From Wuchereria bancrofti (lineage: Eukaryota > Nematoda > Chromadorea > Rhabditida > Onchocercidae), in contig SSBO01000003.1 of NCBI GenBank assembly GCA_005281725.1, positions 1,635,396-1,699,395 of the forward strand: a stretch of DNA of 64,000 nucleotides, given 5' to 3'. The notes under the pieces are model-generated. The model made no database searches. It worked only from the letters and a program-made list of their open reading frames with translations, and was not told where the DNA came from. Positions 53,301 to 64,000 of this stretch are shown here, piece by piece. Each line of letters starts with the position of its first letter. Position 1 is the stretch's first letter. Made by a program: the position numbers and the translations under genes.

Positions 53301-56300
53301 CGAAAATTCGTACATAAGAAATGAACTTCTTTCAGGAATGTTTCACAGATTCTGAGTGCATCACTGAATCAGAAGTCATCATCAGGTTTGTCATTCATCC
53401 TTCAGAAATTTCACTAAAATAGTTCGTAAGCAGGTATTCTATTCTAATTTCTAACTTCATGTTTTGGATAGATCACTATTTGAATGTCGCCAATTAGCTT
53501 TCCATTCAGAATTCCTTGTCTCTATTAGATCAAACTTACAAAAAAATTCAAATTTCCACATTTTTAACACGATCAGTACTTAAAATTTTACTGAACTTGA
53601 AAAGCTAAAAATAAAACGAAAGAAAAAAAAAACTAGTAAAGTGGCTACAGTTTCAAAATACTGGAAAGTTTAGAAGAATTAGGGAAAATGAAAGAAAGAG
53701 AACAAGGATTGCTGAGGGAAAATATCAGTTTAGTAGAGTGAACACAGTTGTGCTTATCTGTTCTTTTTAATCATTTGTATACTTTTTTTTTCTAGTTTTC
53801 CTCACTATATATTCCATTACGTGACTGCACTGCATTCATCTAAAATTTTTTCTTGTTTATTTCTAAAAATATGACTTATTAGTTAGATAGTTTTCATAAT
53901 TTCACTAAATATCTCTATGAGAACATTTCTTCGCTTTTTCTCAGAATTGCAACTTCAGGTTTTTCGTCGACAGCAGGAGGATTGGGTGTAAATGGCTCAT
54001 CCAGCAGCACTACTGCTGCATCACTCTGTTCCGCAGCAACAGCTAAGAAATCATTTACTTGCGTTGATTGTCATAAAACTGTAAGCACCTCTCGTAATTT
54101 ACAGCGTCATCGGATGTCCTGCAAGTTAGCGCAGGCGTCGTCAAACCCCGGAAAATCGATGACAACTGGCGCTGGACAGCTTCAAGCAACTGTTATCACC
54201 ATGCCTTTAAATTCCACACAAGTTGGTTTTTCTGAAGTTATTTGTTCAAGAAATGTATTAAAGAAGAATTAAGAAATGAAATATAAAAAGTGGTACTGGT
54301 TCTAAGTTAAAACTATGATTCGTAAGACATTCATGAGATATGTAAGTCGATAGGATAGGTAATGTGATATGTTTATATCTAGCATTTCAAGGTTATAGTG
54401 ATTCAATATCATCCTAATAGAGGGCAACAACCAAAAATGTTAATAGTTTGGTATTATTATTATTTAATATGGGAAATTGGATTATTAAAACTGAATTACT
54501 CTAAATCTGATTTTTTATGAACTCTCTAATGATTTATATCAATTTTTGTAATTCTTAATTTCAAGATTAATGGATTATCAAACGCATATTCGGCTGATCA
54601 GAGGTGTATGAATAGCGCAACAACAAGTTCAGTCTCATCATCAGGAATAGTACCAGTGACGAACGTTGTTCCTGTGTCTTACAACAATAATTTAACCGAG
54701 TCACTTACTAGTACCGTTGATGTTTCATCGGTTAACAGTCAACGAACCGCACAAATTTATACCACTCAATCGGAAATGATTGCTCCGGATGAAAGGTTTT
54801 GTTTTCCGGGATTTTTTAGTTTCTACTGACTGGAGCTACACATTGTGAAGTGCGAAATCGTTCCTTTCGAAAAAATTCCATTTTTTCTACAAATTTATGC
54901 AATGAAACTTGTTGACGAGAACAGTGTTTAAAGAATATGAGATGACGTTGTTAACTAAAATGGTTGTAGTACAACTAATTGGTGCTGAAGCTCCATTAAT
55001 GTTGATTTAACGTTGATCTTTTTTACTACCCACATTTCGTATCAAAGAAGAAAAATATTTAGGTTGAGACCAGTATGTGAAGATTCATACCTGGACAAAG
55101 CAGTAGCAGAGATGACACGAAATGGTGATTTGAACACAGTAACTGCTGGAAGGTATACTCTTTTCCTGCTGTTCAAATGTCTATAATGCATATTTTACTT
55201 TAATTTAAACAGTATTTAAACATGAAGTTAACAGTGGCTTAAATAAAAATAAATTCTATAAGCATTAATTATAAAATAGATAATCATGCAATTAGCCATT
55301 TTTTTCTCGATATGCCAATACTTAATTAACAAGAAATTGTTTCACTGATTAAATTATTAATAAGCAGTAAAGGGTTCTGTATTGAAGATGGTGGTCATAG
55401 ATGACTTTGCAAACATAGATTCAAATGATTGTTTGACAAGTTCTGTTTTACTTCTGAACTATTCTTTTTGAAAACCTGAAATGTTATGCTTTTTCTGTTA
55501 GAAAAAATAACTGGTGTTAAAAATGCTTGAACATTTGATTTGGAAGAATTAAAGGAAGGAATTTATTTGTCTGTTATCGAAATGTAACGATTAACAATGA
55601 TAGATAGAATTCAAAGTTTTCGAATAGAAGGGAAAATGGGATCAAAAGACTGTAACTGGGGGAAAAGGGATGTAAAGTGTCTTTGTTTTTCGATGGTTTC
55701 CGATGGCGATGATTTCTTCTTTTTCGTTTTGTGAATTCTTTTGCTTAAATAAATTTTTGAAAAAAGTTTCTTCACTCCCGCGGTTTTGAAAAAATTTTCA
55801 CTTCGGAATCAAATAGCTTTTATTTTAATCTCCTAATTTAACATTTAATTTTTTTTTTTTGTTTTTTGATGCTTGGAATTCTGTCTAAAAAAGTTCCGGA
55901 ATTTTAAAAATGTGAAAAAGTTGTTTGTCTAGAACAAAGCTATAGAAGATGGTTCTGTTTTTGAAGAAATAGTTTTTCGGGACCATGCGTTTAAATTCAT
56001 GACAAAATTTCAGGAGAATTTTGACATAGCTATTCAGGTTCCAAATCAATGAGAAGAATAAATTCCAAATCAGTGTGGCTTCAAGCTTGTTAGCAAATTG
56101 AATTTTTTAATACTTACGCTTATTCGTATGTCTTAGAAACTATTATAATCTGTGTTTCTTTTTGTTTTGTTTTCTTCTTTTTCTAATTTGATTTTGCTTA
56201 TCATGGAAATAAATTTTAGGTTGGCTTCAAGCTTGTTAGATGAAGATGACCATACATTTTCGACGATATCCTTGCCAACAGCTACAACCGCAATGGATGA

Positions 56301-59300
56301 TTCCCATCCGTTTCAATCGCCTGTCCAAACATCGAACAATGAACCAGTTAATCTTCCTACCTTTATACAACACTCAGTGCAAATCAAAAAATCAGTATGT
56401 CTCTTTTAAAAAATTTTCGCGCCTATTATCAGCAGACTGTTCATTAATGAAACAAATCATTGAAAGTGAAGCTAAGGTGAGATATCTGAAATAAACACGA
56501 AATCCAAGAAAGTGATTCTTCAATTCTTTCAATTTAATCTGCGCCAATGCATCATTTTTTTTCAAAAAGAATTGGTGGTAGCTTTTTACCTTAGAGCACT
56601 TCAATGCAGTTATACCGATGTGAATCATGTAACAAAACGGTCAGTTCGAGCAGAAGTTTGAAGAGACATCGTAGCACCTGTAAACAGTACCAGCTTGAAT
56701 ATGGGCAGTTGAGACAAAAGGCAGTTGATAATACGAGTTCCACAGCGGTTTCTAAAAGGTTAGACAATTGCAGTGAGAAAAAATGAAGTCTACATTCCTA
56801 CGCCAGGTAGATTTGTAATATGTTTCCTGCTTAATTTGCTCAAGTTCAAGTTTAGGTATCCAGACAAATTATGTTGATGTTCAATTTAGATCTTTAGAAA
56901 TAAAGTAAATTACAAATTCTGACAAATAATACATTTTATTAATTTTGACAATAAGATTATGATCTCAAAAGTTGTACGTTCTTCTAATAAATTGTGAATT
57001 ATATTGCATTTTTCTGGTGGTGCGTATACTGCTGAATGTTTTTGTAATTCAAGTGGAAATTCTTCACATTTGGGAGCTACCCACTTGGAAATTTTTTGAG
57101 AAACTTAATTTGAAACTTTCTGCCCTAGAGTAACACCTTTTAGTACTTTCAAGATAAAAATATATTCTTACTGGCTGGGTATCAAAGCTTGATTTACTAA
57201 TCCATTTATTAGGTAGATTTAGCTGTAATATTTGAATGGCTATCATGTGGCATGTATTTCTAATTAGCGAATGGAAGATTGTGCTGAATTTACTGCGTAC
57301 GAGAACTGATTCTTTAATCGTTTTTTCTCTGATCTGCTTTGTTAGATAATGAGCTTTGCATACTGCATGAAATACTCGTTTTTCACAATAAATAAATGAT
57401 ATAATTAGGCACTCTAAATATAGGAATGCTTTTCGCGTTCAGTTTTTTAATATGTATAACTCTGTTGCTTAATACTGCATTTCAGTAATGCTATTTGCTT
57501 TCCAGTGAACCACTTCTGTCAAAGTCGGTGATTGAATTATCGTCCTCACAGGAACTGTTGTTGCAGCGACAATCTCTTGCCTGTATTGTTACTGAATTGC
57601 CTATCGTTAGTAGTGCCGTTTCGTCCGCTTCCTGTAGTGCGCAGATTCAACCAGAAGTTCAGATCACCAAGTCTGTCAGATTTCTTTAGTTCGATTTTTT
57701 CTTTACATTACCTCTGTAATCATGGATTTGCATAATTGATTCCAAGTTCAAGTCTTCTATTAGTTCCATCAAGATTTTGAACTGTACGTTAATAATATAA
57801 GTCTTAAAGAGTAAAAAAGAAATGCTTATCTATTAAATTCTATTCTTCGCAGTAATTTAATCCGTAAAAAGACGGTAAAGATCATGTGAACATTTCAGAA
57901 TTGTGTAGGTATAGGGTGAATGAAGCTAGGATCCTATAAGCAATCAATTGATAGATTTCGATTTTTTCTTTTTTTGTTTTTGCTAGACTTACTAAAGATT
58001 GAGATTTTCATTCAGTCGAAGATTACGGGTGGTGTAATAGGTTGGTCGATTTTGCTTGTAATACTAACTGTTTTAGTGTGGGAAGTGGTCTAGTACAGAA
58101 TCGAACAAGTAGTAATAGTATAGCAACAACTGGCACATCTGTCAGTGCAAATGTTTGTGAGGATTGTAATCGAATTTTATGTAGTGCATCGAATCTGAAA
58201 CGACATCGCGCGACATGTAAAGCGGCTTCCGTGTTCAAGTAAGTCTTGTTAGTTACCAAATTCTCAAAGCTTTTAAATAGATTTGATTAATTTTCAATGA
58301 AAAAGTGCTATTCTTACCTTTTTTGGTTTAAAATCTTTCTCCTACTAATACTGAACATAATGCTACAATTAGTAACTTTAGAGAGTAAGCTTGTATAAAA
58401 TGATCCTTGTGTACTTGCTTGAAGGTTCAAGAAGTGGCTTTAAATTATTCTGTCCAGTCATTGCAGACCGCCACAATTTATATTATGCTTCCTGAAACTT
58501 TGAAATCATGTACAAGCAATTTTATGATTCAGTATTCAATTTTTTTCTTTACTTTTTGCAGACCCGGGAACAACAAACTTGAGGATCGACATTCAACCTC
58601 TGTTCTTACGACTTCACTAAGCACTATAGTAGAACAGCCACGTAGGGAGAGGCAACGATATGAAAATGGTCAAGTTGACGAACGTGAACGTTCAAACCCT
58701 GATCGTTCGTCTGTTGCAATACTTGCTGCAACAAAAGAGGCAGTGTCACAGAGTGTAGTTGTAGCTGCAGCAACCATCGACACTGCTAATTATTCCAAAT
58801 CAACCGTAAATGCAGCACAGCAACGGTCGAGCAATGATGCATCGGTTACTTATATCACATATGATACTGCTAATATAACGTCACTACAGCAGCAACAACA
58901 ACAACAGATTGCAACTGCAGTGCAGCCAATTTCGCAGCTGGAATCACTGAAACTTGGAGCTGCTAAAGCTAAACCATGGGTCATTTTTCTGTCCGTGAAA
59001 GTTTAGGAGATTTACATTTGCATATTTGCAAATATTTTTTGTTTCTTGCTAAATTTTTAATTTTCGAAAAAAAAAAATCTAGATAACTTTATTTTTTCTT
59101 GAAGATTTCCTCATTGAAATATGCAGTTTATGTATTTGAATCATATTTATTTGAAGATAACTGTTGGTGAACATTTGCGAGCACGACATAATCAACGTAT
59201 CATCCAGCAACGACAGCAGCAGCAACAACAACAACAGCAGCAACAGCAACAACAACAGCAACAACAACAACAACAGCAACAACAACCGCAACAACAACAA

Positions 59301-62300
59301 CAACAGCAAATAATAGAAATGCAGCGACAACGCGAATCAACCACACCTTATGTACCGGAAGCATTGGGCACTTATGCGCAGGCAGTAACAATGCCTGTTG
59401 CTTATACTGAAGATAGTATTTCAGCCCGATTACGGCAGCAACTTCCAAGTTCTGTATTGACGTACAGTGAGAATAATGCCAGTAGTGACGACCAGCCCTC
59501 GATAAGCTTGAAGCATAAGTTAGTTGATAAACCAAAATAATGTATCCAGTCATACTTAACTTGATTCTTAGATTTCAAAAGGCTCATGTTTTTCATCAAA
59601 ACAGTAATCAGGAAAATGGAAATTGACCCCCATCACCCAAAACAAATGGAAGTTCATCATTAACAAATATTTCTATTAATTGAAATTGGATTTGAAAAAT
59701 TAGTAAAAATGGACTGAAAAGAGTTAAAAATAAGTTAAGTCGTAGAATTCTAGAAATATAAAATTTTATGTAATAATTAGTGGAAATTATTTCTATGAAT
59801 TTGTAAAGCATGCATTATACTTAAACAGTTTTGTAAAATGAAACAGTACAGGGTAGCACATATTATATTCTGTGAGACATATATTTTTTTTCCTTTCCCT
59901 TATCTTATATAATTTACGCTCAGAGATACTATTATCTTTGAAGGGGGATCCTTTTTAGCGCTCCAAGACAGCTGTCCTATTACACAACAAGGGTACATTA
60001 TGATGGTGGTAGTGGCATTATCACTTGTGGTACTTACGATCAGCAACAAAGGAGAAATAGTTTTAAAATGGAAGGACCATTATTGAGGTAAACTGAGGAA
60101 TGAGATTTTAAATACTTGCGAGTTTTTATTAAAAAAAGTAAATTTTTGGGAAGCATTCTGTTTATTTTAAAGAAGGAGGAATTTTATAACGAAAATCCAA
60201 AATCTTTTAGTGCGTTGATAATAAGTTACCGAAACAGTAACATTGCAGTCCCCAAGATACATCTGCACGTGCCTCAGCACCACCAATTCTAACAACTTCC
60301 ACTACTCCAACCAATTATTCTGGTACGACACAAACACAGTTGCCAAAAAATGAGAAATGTGAAGCTCGGCCATTGGCAAGTATTATCACCACTGCACCAC
60401 TCTCCACGTTTGTTATCACAATACTGTTTGATTTGGCTAACTAGGCAGTTAGTTCGTTAAATTCGTAGGTTACAAAATAGATGTCATTTACTAGTAAAAA
60501 GAAAAGCATGATTAGAAGCTGAAGAGTTTGAACTTAGCAAGTAGATTGGATTGAACAAAGTTTAAATTGGGATTTTTTTGTATCAAAAAAAAAGTCTTTT
60601 TTCGAATTCAAGGTCATGCTCTCTAGCTGATTCAAATCAGTCTCAACGGCAGCAGAGTGCGAACTCTGCAGTGTTCACTACACCTGTGGTGTGTGGCACT
60701 GTGCAGTCGCACCAACCAACACCTTCATCAACAGCACTTCATCGGAGCAGTGAAAACATATCATCTGCCGCAGCTGATAATTATCGTTATGAATGCCCTG
60801 AATGTCAGAAAACGTAAGCTTCATCCATCTATATGTTGCGTCATGTAACGTTACGTAAAATTATTACTTCATACATTTTACATAAAACTGTCTTGTTTAA
60901 CACAATTCACTATATGCAACAAGCAATGTAAAATCGCAATTCACATGGCCCGAATATGCATGAAGAACAAAATTCTGCATAATTCAATGTACATAACAGC
61001 TCAGGCATGTTTTCAACACCAAAATAAAATTCTCATTTGCACTGCATGTTGACATCTAATGGATGAATAGCATCCTGAAAATTTCCACATGAGTTTAATT
61101 TAATTTGTATAACAAGATGCGTCATGTGACATCTGCCACTTAAAATTTGGATTTTTCTGTTAGTCTCTAATGTTAAAACATAGGATTGGTTATAGTTGGA
61201 AACCAGCAATGTGCACGCACCCCAGCGAGTGTTTCTTTTTCCGTTTTTACTGGGACGAACTGTTTTTTTATAGCTCGAATTTTGAAGATGCGATTAGTCA
61301 ATCGATTGATCGATCGGACAGTTGCTCGGCTGAGCGTGCCAGACGGGCTGTTGCTCAATCTGTGTAAAATTTTTGCTGCAAATCTTCGCACTTCATTTTC
61401 TGTGGTCGTGGTGTACTGTAGCTTTGTGTCTTTACCCTGTACTCCAATTTTCAATTTCTGAAGTTTGCTTTATTCTTTAAATCTTTCACTCTGCTATTAC
61501 ATGTAGAAAACTTAGCACCTAAAGTAGTGAATGCTTGATCATGCAATCATAATGATAACCATCCTCCGTACTATCATCTTTAAGGGATGTTACTGGAGAA
61601 AGCCCAGTATTTCAATATGCTCTTAATCTAATAAAATTGTAAGCCAACAAAGTTCCCGCATGCGTTTCGATTCAATTTGTGTTTAATTAATTGCATGTTA
61701 GCTGAATATTCTGTATTATTTGTTAATTTCATGCATATTATTTAATTTTTCTACAGTTCAGCAATCTGTTATTTCCGTTTTGATATCCGATCTATCCATC
61801 ACTCCAAATTTCCGATATATTTTGAATTTCAGACCAAACTATAACTTTTTTCTTAAAAAAATTTCCCACACTTGTCATCTCACTTTTGTTCGCTCATGGC
61901 TTTACGTCGGTTCTAGTCAGTGACTTTCATTTTCTTCTGTATTTTTTGTGTAAACAATGGTTTTTAATATTTTTCGATAAAGAATTTTCTTGGTTTTAGG
62001 TTAGGAAATATTGTTTCTCCTCTCAAATTAATTTAAAATTGGTTGATTTCGGTTAATTCATGTTTGCTTTTCAGTTATTCTTGTCGGAAAAACGTCAAAA
62101 GACATCGTATAGCGGTCCATAAATTGACACCTGAAGAAGTGGCCAAGATTGAGCCCATACGAGTGCTACTTACAAATGATAGTGAACAGAAACAGCGACA
62201 GCTGCAACAACAACGACAGCGACAACTGCGATTACTTCAAACTACCGAATTAAAGAGTGTCAAAAGGTATTAACTTTTCTGCTTAATCCGCATAGCTTTA

Positions 62301-63623
62301 TTTTTGCAGTTTCTTTATTTTCTTTATTATGAAAAAGCATTACAATTCAGTCTTCCTTCTCATCCCAAATCATTCGTGAAGATGCGAAAGAGCAACCTTA
62401 TTTTCTCTTAGTTTAGTTATAATGTCAATTTCGACCTAATTTAACTGCGGAAATTAAACGCTATAAACATTTAAATCTCCCCAACTCAGTTTTTTTTCTT
62501 TTTGCAGTCCAAAACTGTCTATTGAAAAACCAGATATGCACCACCAACAACAACATTCTTCTGAGTTTGGAAACTGTACAAATCAATCAGTGCCAAATGT
62601 TATGCTGCCGCAACAAATGCATCTTCAATTAGAACAGCGGCAACAGCAGCTGCTTCATCAACGTCAACTGCAGTCGCAACTGCAACTTCAGCAAACACAA
62701 CTTCAGGAACAGCAGCAGCAGCAGCAGCAGCAAATTATATCAGGACCTGATCATTGTAGAAGTTCTGCTGCAGTAACATCAGTAATACCTGTAAGCACGA
62801 GCTGGAGATCTTGCATTACACCTATGCCTCCACCAACACCGCAGAATATTGGTGCATATCAGTTGAGTGAAGAAGAGGGTGTACAACTGGCTGAAATTGA
62901 GGAGGATTTAAAACGATCTGCAGAATACAAACTGGTAAGTTTTCTACCATTTTCGATTTTGCATATGTCTGATATATGGTAATGTACAGTTAAGTGACTA
63001 AAATAAAGTGTATTTTAGGCTTCAGTTTTTGTTTTGACAATAAGTCCTTGTTTTGTAACTGGATGATTATAAGGTTTAAACCTTATTTTCTTGTCTAATG
63101 GAAACATGAAGAATAAATTAAGATATAGGCATCTAAAATGTAATACATGTAGATGGTATTTTATAGAAATTCTATTTCAAATTGGAATATTCTAGACCGA
63201 AGCAGATAGTGAATCAGATAACAGGAGACCGGTGGCTGAATTAGCAGAGGCTGATACAACTTTTCATGAAGAATATGAAGACAGCAGTGGGTAGGCATGT
63301 TCAGTAGTTTGGTATTTCTAACAGAACAACAATATTTCTACGAATTCTTATCTTTAATCTGATTAATTATGTGTTACGCCTATAGCTTTCAGATTGCAGA
63401 ATATCTAGAATAACGTGAAACGAAGCCATGTTTTAAATGCTTCGGCTAAGCATAATCGAATTGAATTCAAGCTGTAATAAGGATTTTAATCACTCTTGTT
63501 TTTAGACGATTACATCCTTCACATCCTCCATCGCTGTCATCAAATGGCGGAGTTGTGTCACCACCATCAAATCCTCCTTCAAACAGTTCCGTTTCATCGA
63601 ACTATCCCATTACGAGTCCTATG
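29333..63623 (+). CDS. Large Gln/Ser/Thr-rich zinc-finger protein, C2HC and C2H2 fingers (3' end outside window)
   Basis: Probable nuclear DNA- or RNA-binding regulator; I do not recognise an orthologue. Exons: 29333-29391, 43781-44018, 44535-44658, 45578-45943, 46641-46781, 48746-48871, 49131-49241, 51890-52085, 53046-53135, 53336-53385, 53959-54221, 54566-54795, 55063-55152, 56220-56394, 56595-56758, 57506-57670, 58077-58238, 58562-58994, 59127-59518, 59959-60087, 60249-60407, 60613-60813, 62075-62266, 62508-62934, 63196-63290, 63506-63623. Every junction keeps phase, giving 1,632 codons without a stop, which is strong evidence for one gene. The protein is low-complexity (Ser, Thr, Asn, Gln) with three CX2CX12HX3C fingers, one CX2CX12HX4H finger and polyglutamine. 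The last exon ends in phase 0 at donor GTTAGT and the gene continues to the right. Least certain parts: the first exon and the 58994/59127 junction. Confidence 0.8.
31875..32011 (+). other. Possible alternative first coding exon of the zinc-finger gene
   Basis: ATG at 31875 opens a 45-codon frame (MNSKRKIADRTDELLGTNSN...), ending in consensus donor CAG|GTGCGC with phase 2. That is exactly the phase required by the exon at 43781. A TATAAATA element lies at 31848-31855. Composition looks coding, but no homology is recognised. Confidence 0.3.
34175..34226. repeat. 26-bp tandem duplication
   Basis: ATGCTACTGTTGTATATGCA followed by TTCTGA is present twice in perfect tandem (34175-34200 and 34201-34226). 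Confidence 0.95.
36436..36742 (+). CDS. Possible two-exon gene fragment, unknown product
   Basis: I do not recognise this. After acceptor TTCTGTACAG a segment 36436-36516 is open (CQERHMMVLEIHMTTLSIIA...) and ends at GTGAGA in phase 1. After acceptor TATATATAG a second segment 36630-36742 continues in matching phase (GLNQDPNKRKKSSHNSHVMA...TIDIPEPQTENVN) to TGA. Phase-matched splice sites and non-random composition suggest the 3' end of a nested gene or an alternative terminal exon. It does not join in phase to 29391 or 32011. Confidence 0.25.
37994..38338 (-). CDS. Weak ORF, 114 codons, unknown
   Basis: Starts at an ATG, encodes MNFFLHQIETDAMAFQKIPL... and ends in a hydrophobic stretch (TVLIFITTAFMYFFFIIARK) resembling a membrane segment. 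It is long for this base composition, but codon pattern, homology and splice context are unconvincing. Could be chance. Confidence 0.12.
   Translation of the reverse strand: MNFFLHQIETDAMAFQKIPLVRIKVLSKSFIYEAVSENGTEHYMSFSVKNCPLTLKKKIFFCLIQELPTNFSYRSRKECTSNTSLGISQKCTVLIFITTAFMYFFFIIARKFLK
39788..40030 (+). CDS. Possible small single-exon gene, 80 aa, basic N-terminus
   Basis: Complete ATG-to-TAA frame. The N-terminal third is hydrophobic and basic without acidic residues (MVHAFTSLRNFLLLLRIGKS...), like a mitochondrial presequence. The rest is charged and aromatic-rich (REYKCLKSSEWEAYDYYNYL...). I do not recognise the family. There is no canonical AATAAA close after the stop. It would be nested in the large intron on the same strand. 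Confidence 0.3.
   Translation: MVHAFTSLRNFLLLLRIGKSTLFSKRALKKLVEPKFQFNVDREYKCLKSSEWEAYDYYNYLFKVRRVLDITWHTNLIIEK
44689..44708. repeat. (AT)10 microsatellite
   Basis: Uninterrupted AT dinucleotide run within the intron following the exon 44535-44658. Confidence 0.9.
46602..46618. repeat. (AT)n microsatellite near an acceptor
   Basis: AT run about 20 bp upstream of the splice acceptor at 46640 in the zinc-finger gene. Confidence 0.8.
48030..48077. repeat. 24-bp imperfect tandem duplication
   Basis: GCAGTGGTTGGAGTGAATAA + CTGG at 48030-48053, then GCAGTAGTTGGAGTGGATAA + CTGC at 48054-48077. It lies in the intron 46782-48745. Confidence 0.85.
49242..51889 (+). other. 2.6-kb intron of the zinc-finger gene
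   Basis: AT-rich sequence between exons ending at 49241 and starting at 51890. The flanking phases match (phase 1 to 1), so no coding exon is required inside it and I see none with fitting splice sites. Confidence 0.5.
53959..54221 (+). other. Zinc-finger exon 1: C2HC finger
   Basis: The finger spans 54060-54122: CVDCHKTVSTSRNLQRHRMSC, with spacing C-X2-C-X12-H-X3-C. The fourth ligand is Cys rather than His. The exon also encodes Ser/Thr/Ala-rich flanks. The acceptor used is AACTTCAG (ending 53958); an earlier TCTCAG at 53944 would break the frame. Confidence 0.85.
56595..56758 (+). other. Zinc-finger exon 2: C2HC finger
   Basis: The finger spans 56619-56681: CESCNKTVSSSRSLKRHRSTC, with the same C-X2-C-X12-H-X3-C spacing as the finger at 54060 and about half of its residues identical. 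This suggests internal duplication of the finger unit. Confidence 0.85.
58077..58238 (+). other. Zinc-finger exon 3: C2HC finger
   Basis: The finger spans 58156-58218: CEDCNRILCSASNLKRHRATC, spacing C-X2-C-X12-H-X3-C. Acceptor CTGTTTTAG ends at 58076; an alternative in-phase acceptor (GTGTAATAG, 58040) would add 12 codons. Confidence 0.8.
58562..59518 (+). other. Polyglutamine-bearing exon pair of the zinc-finger gene
   Basis: Exon 58562-58994 encodes a Ser/Thr/Ala-rich stretch with a short Q run. Exon 59127 (or 59157)-59518 encodes VGEHLRARHNQR, then 24 consecutive Gln at 59214-59285, one Pro, and 7 Gln at 59289-59309. Codons are mixed CAG and CAA. The LRARH segment resembles the second half of a zinc finger, but no Cys pair precedes it. 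Minus-strand open frames here are poly-Leu/Val shadows. Confidence 0.7.
60613..62266 (+). other. Split C2H2 finger exon pair
   Basis: Exons 60613-60813 and 62075-62266 join in phase 2 to form CPECQKTYSCRKNVKRHRIAVH, a C-X2-C-X12-H-X4-H finger interrupted by a 1.26-kb intron just after its Cys pair. It is followed by LTPEEVAKIEPIRVLL and then a Gln/Arg-rich segment. This is the only canonical C2H2 finger seen in the gene. Confidence 0.85.
62508..62934 (+). other. Gln-rich exon of the zinc-finger gene
   Basis: Encodes HHQQQH, then a Gln/Leu-rich coiled-coil-like stretch ending in eight Gln, a Pro-rich PMPPPTPQ, and an acidic YQLSEEEGVQLAEIEEDLKR segment. The exon opens after TTTTTGCAG and closes at GTAAGT. 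Confidence 0.85.
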
Positions 63624-64000
63624 GTTAGTAATATTTTTCCATGTAATTAACGTTCTACTACCACGGATGTGGGGAAGCATATTATGAAAGCAGAAGCTTG
63701 ATGCATACATGAATTTACTAACTGCTACAAAGAAAAAAGTATGTTTGCAGTTGGAGTAAAAGTCAATATCTTCAAAATATTAAATAATTTTGAAGGTGCT
63801 AGGTGTGGTGGTTGTTTATGAAATTATTTTGCGCAATATTTTTCAATTGATAATGTTTACTGATTGAAAAAATTTTATGGAACAACCTCCTTACAAGTCC
63901 TTAATTTGTTCAGATTTTTGTAAATTCTCTATTTAAAGAGGAGTCCTCATATGAAGTTTAGAAAACAGTCTATTTAAAATTCTCGTTTGAACCATGTAAA

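Noticed and set aside
59079..59553. Minus-strand frames with long Leu, Val or Ala runs
   Set aside because: Antisense reading of the CAG/CAA polyglutamine tract.

Overview
The window looks like nuclear DNA of a nematode, most likely a filarial or other spirurid worm. This is inferred from very AT-rich sequence, many small exons, the nematode-type 3' splice consensus (TTTTCAG/TTTTTAG), donors such as GTAAGT and GTTAGT, and animal gene families with one obvious homologue each. I saw no bacterial, phage, CRISPR, tRNA or rRNA features. All confidently called genes are on the + strand.

Layout: (1) 756-1199 holds the last two exons of a phosphoglucomutase; the rest lies left of the window. (2) 2976-9566 is a complete ~17-exon REXO1-type RNA exonuclease with an N-terminal CCCH-like zinc motif and a C-terminal DEDDh nuclease domain. 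(3) 10722-14110 is a complete seven-exon homologue of mitochondrial acylglycerol kinase (AGK). Its GGDG and nucleotide-loop motifs are altered, so it may be a pseudokinase kept for the TIM22 import role. (4) 15429-16245 is an unrecognised Lys/Glu-rich protein with a C-terminal membrane segment. (5) 17805-21148 is a complete nine-exon SLC25A33/36-type mitochondrial pyrimidine-nucleotide carrier; one intron holds a near-perfect partial copy of the next exon. (6) 21149-29224 is a gene-poor AT-rich spacer. (7) From about 29.3 kb to beyond the right edge lies a very large Ser/Thr/Asn/Gln-rich zinc-finger gene. I could chain 26 exons with consistent phase (about 1,632 codons); they carry three C2HC-type fingers, one C2H2 finger split by an intron, and polyglutamine tracts. 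Its first intron is about 14.4 kb and contains several weak candidate small genes or alternative exons.

The genes do not form an obvious pathway or operon; spacings are one to several kb. Two products (AGK homologue, SLC25A36-like carrier) are mitochondrial. REXO1 (RNA processing) and the zinc-finger protein are expected to be nuclear. Exon coordinates come from reading splice signals, frame and homology by eye, so individual junctions can be off by a few bases; ambiguous ones are flagged.
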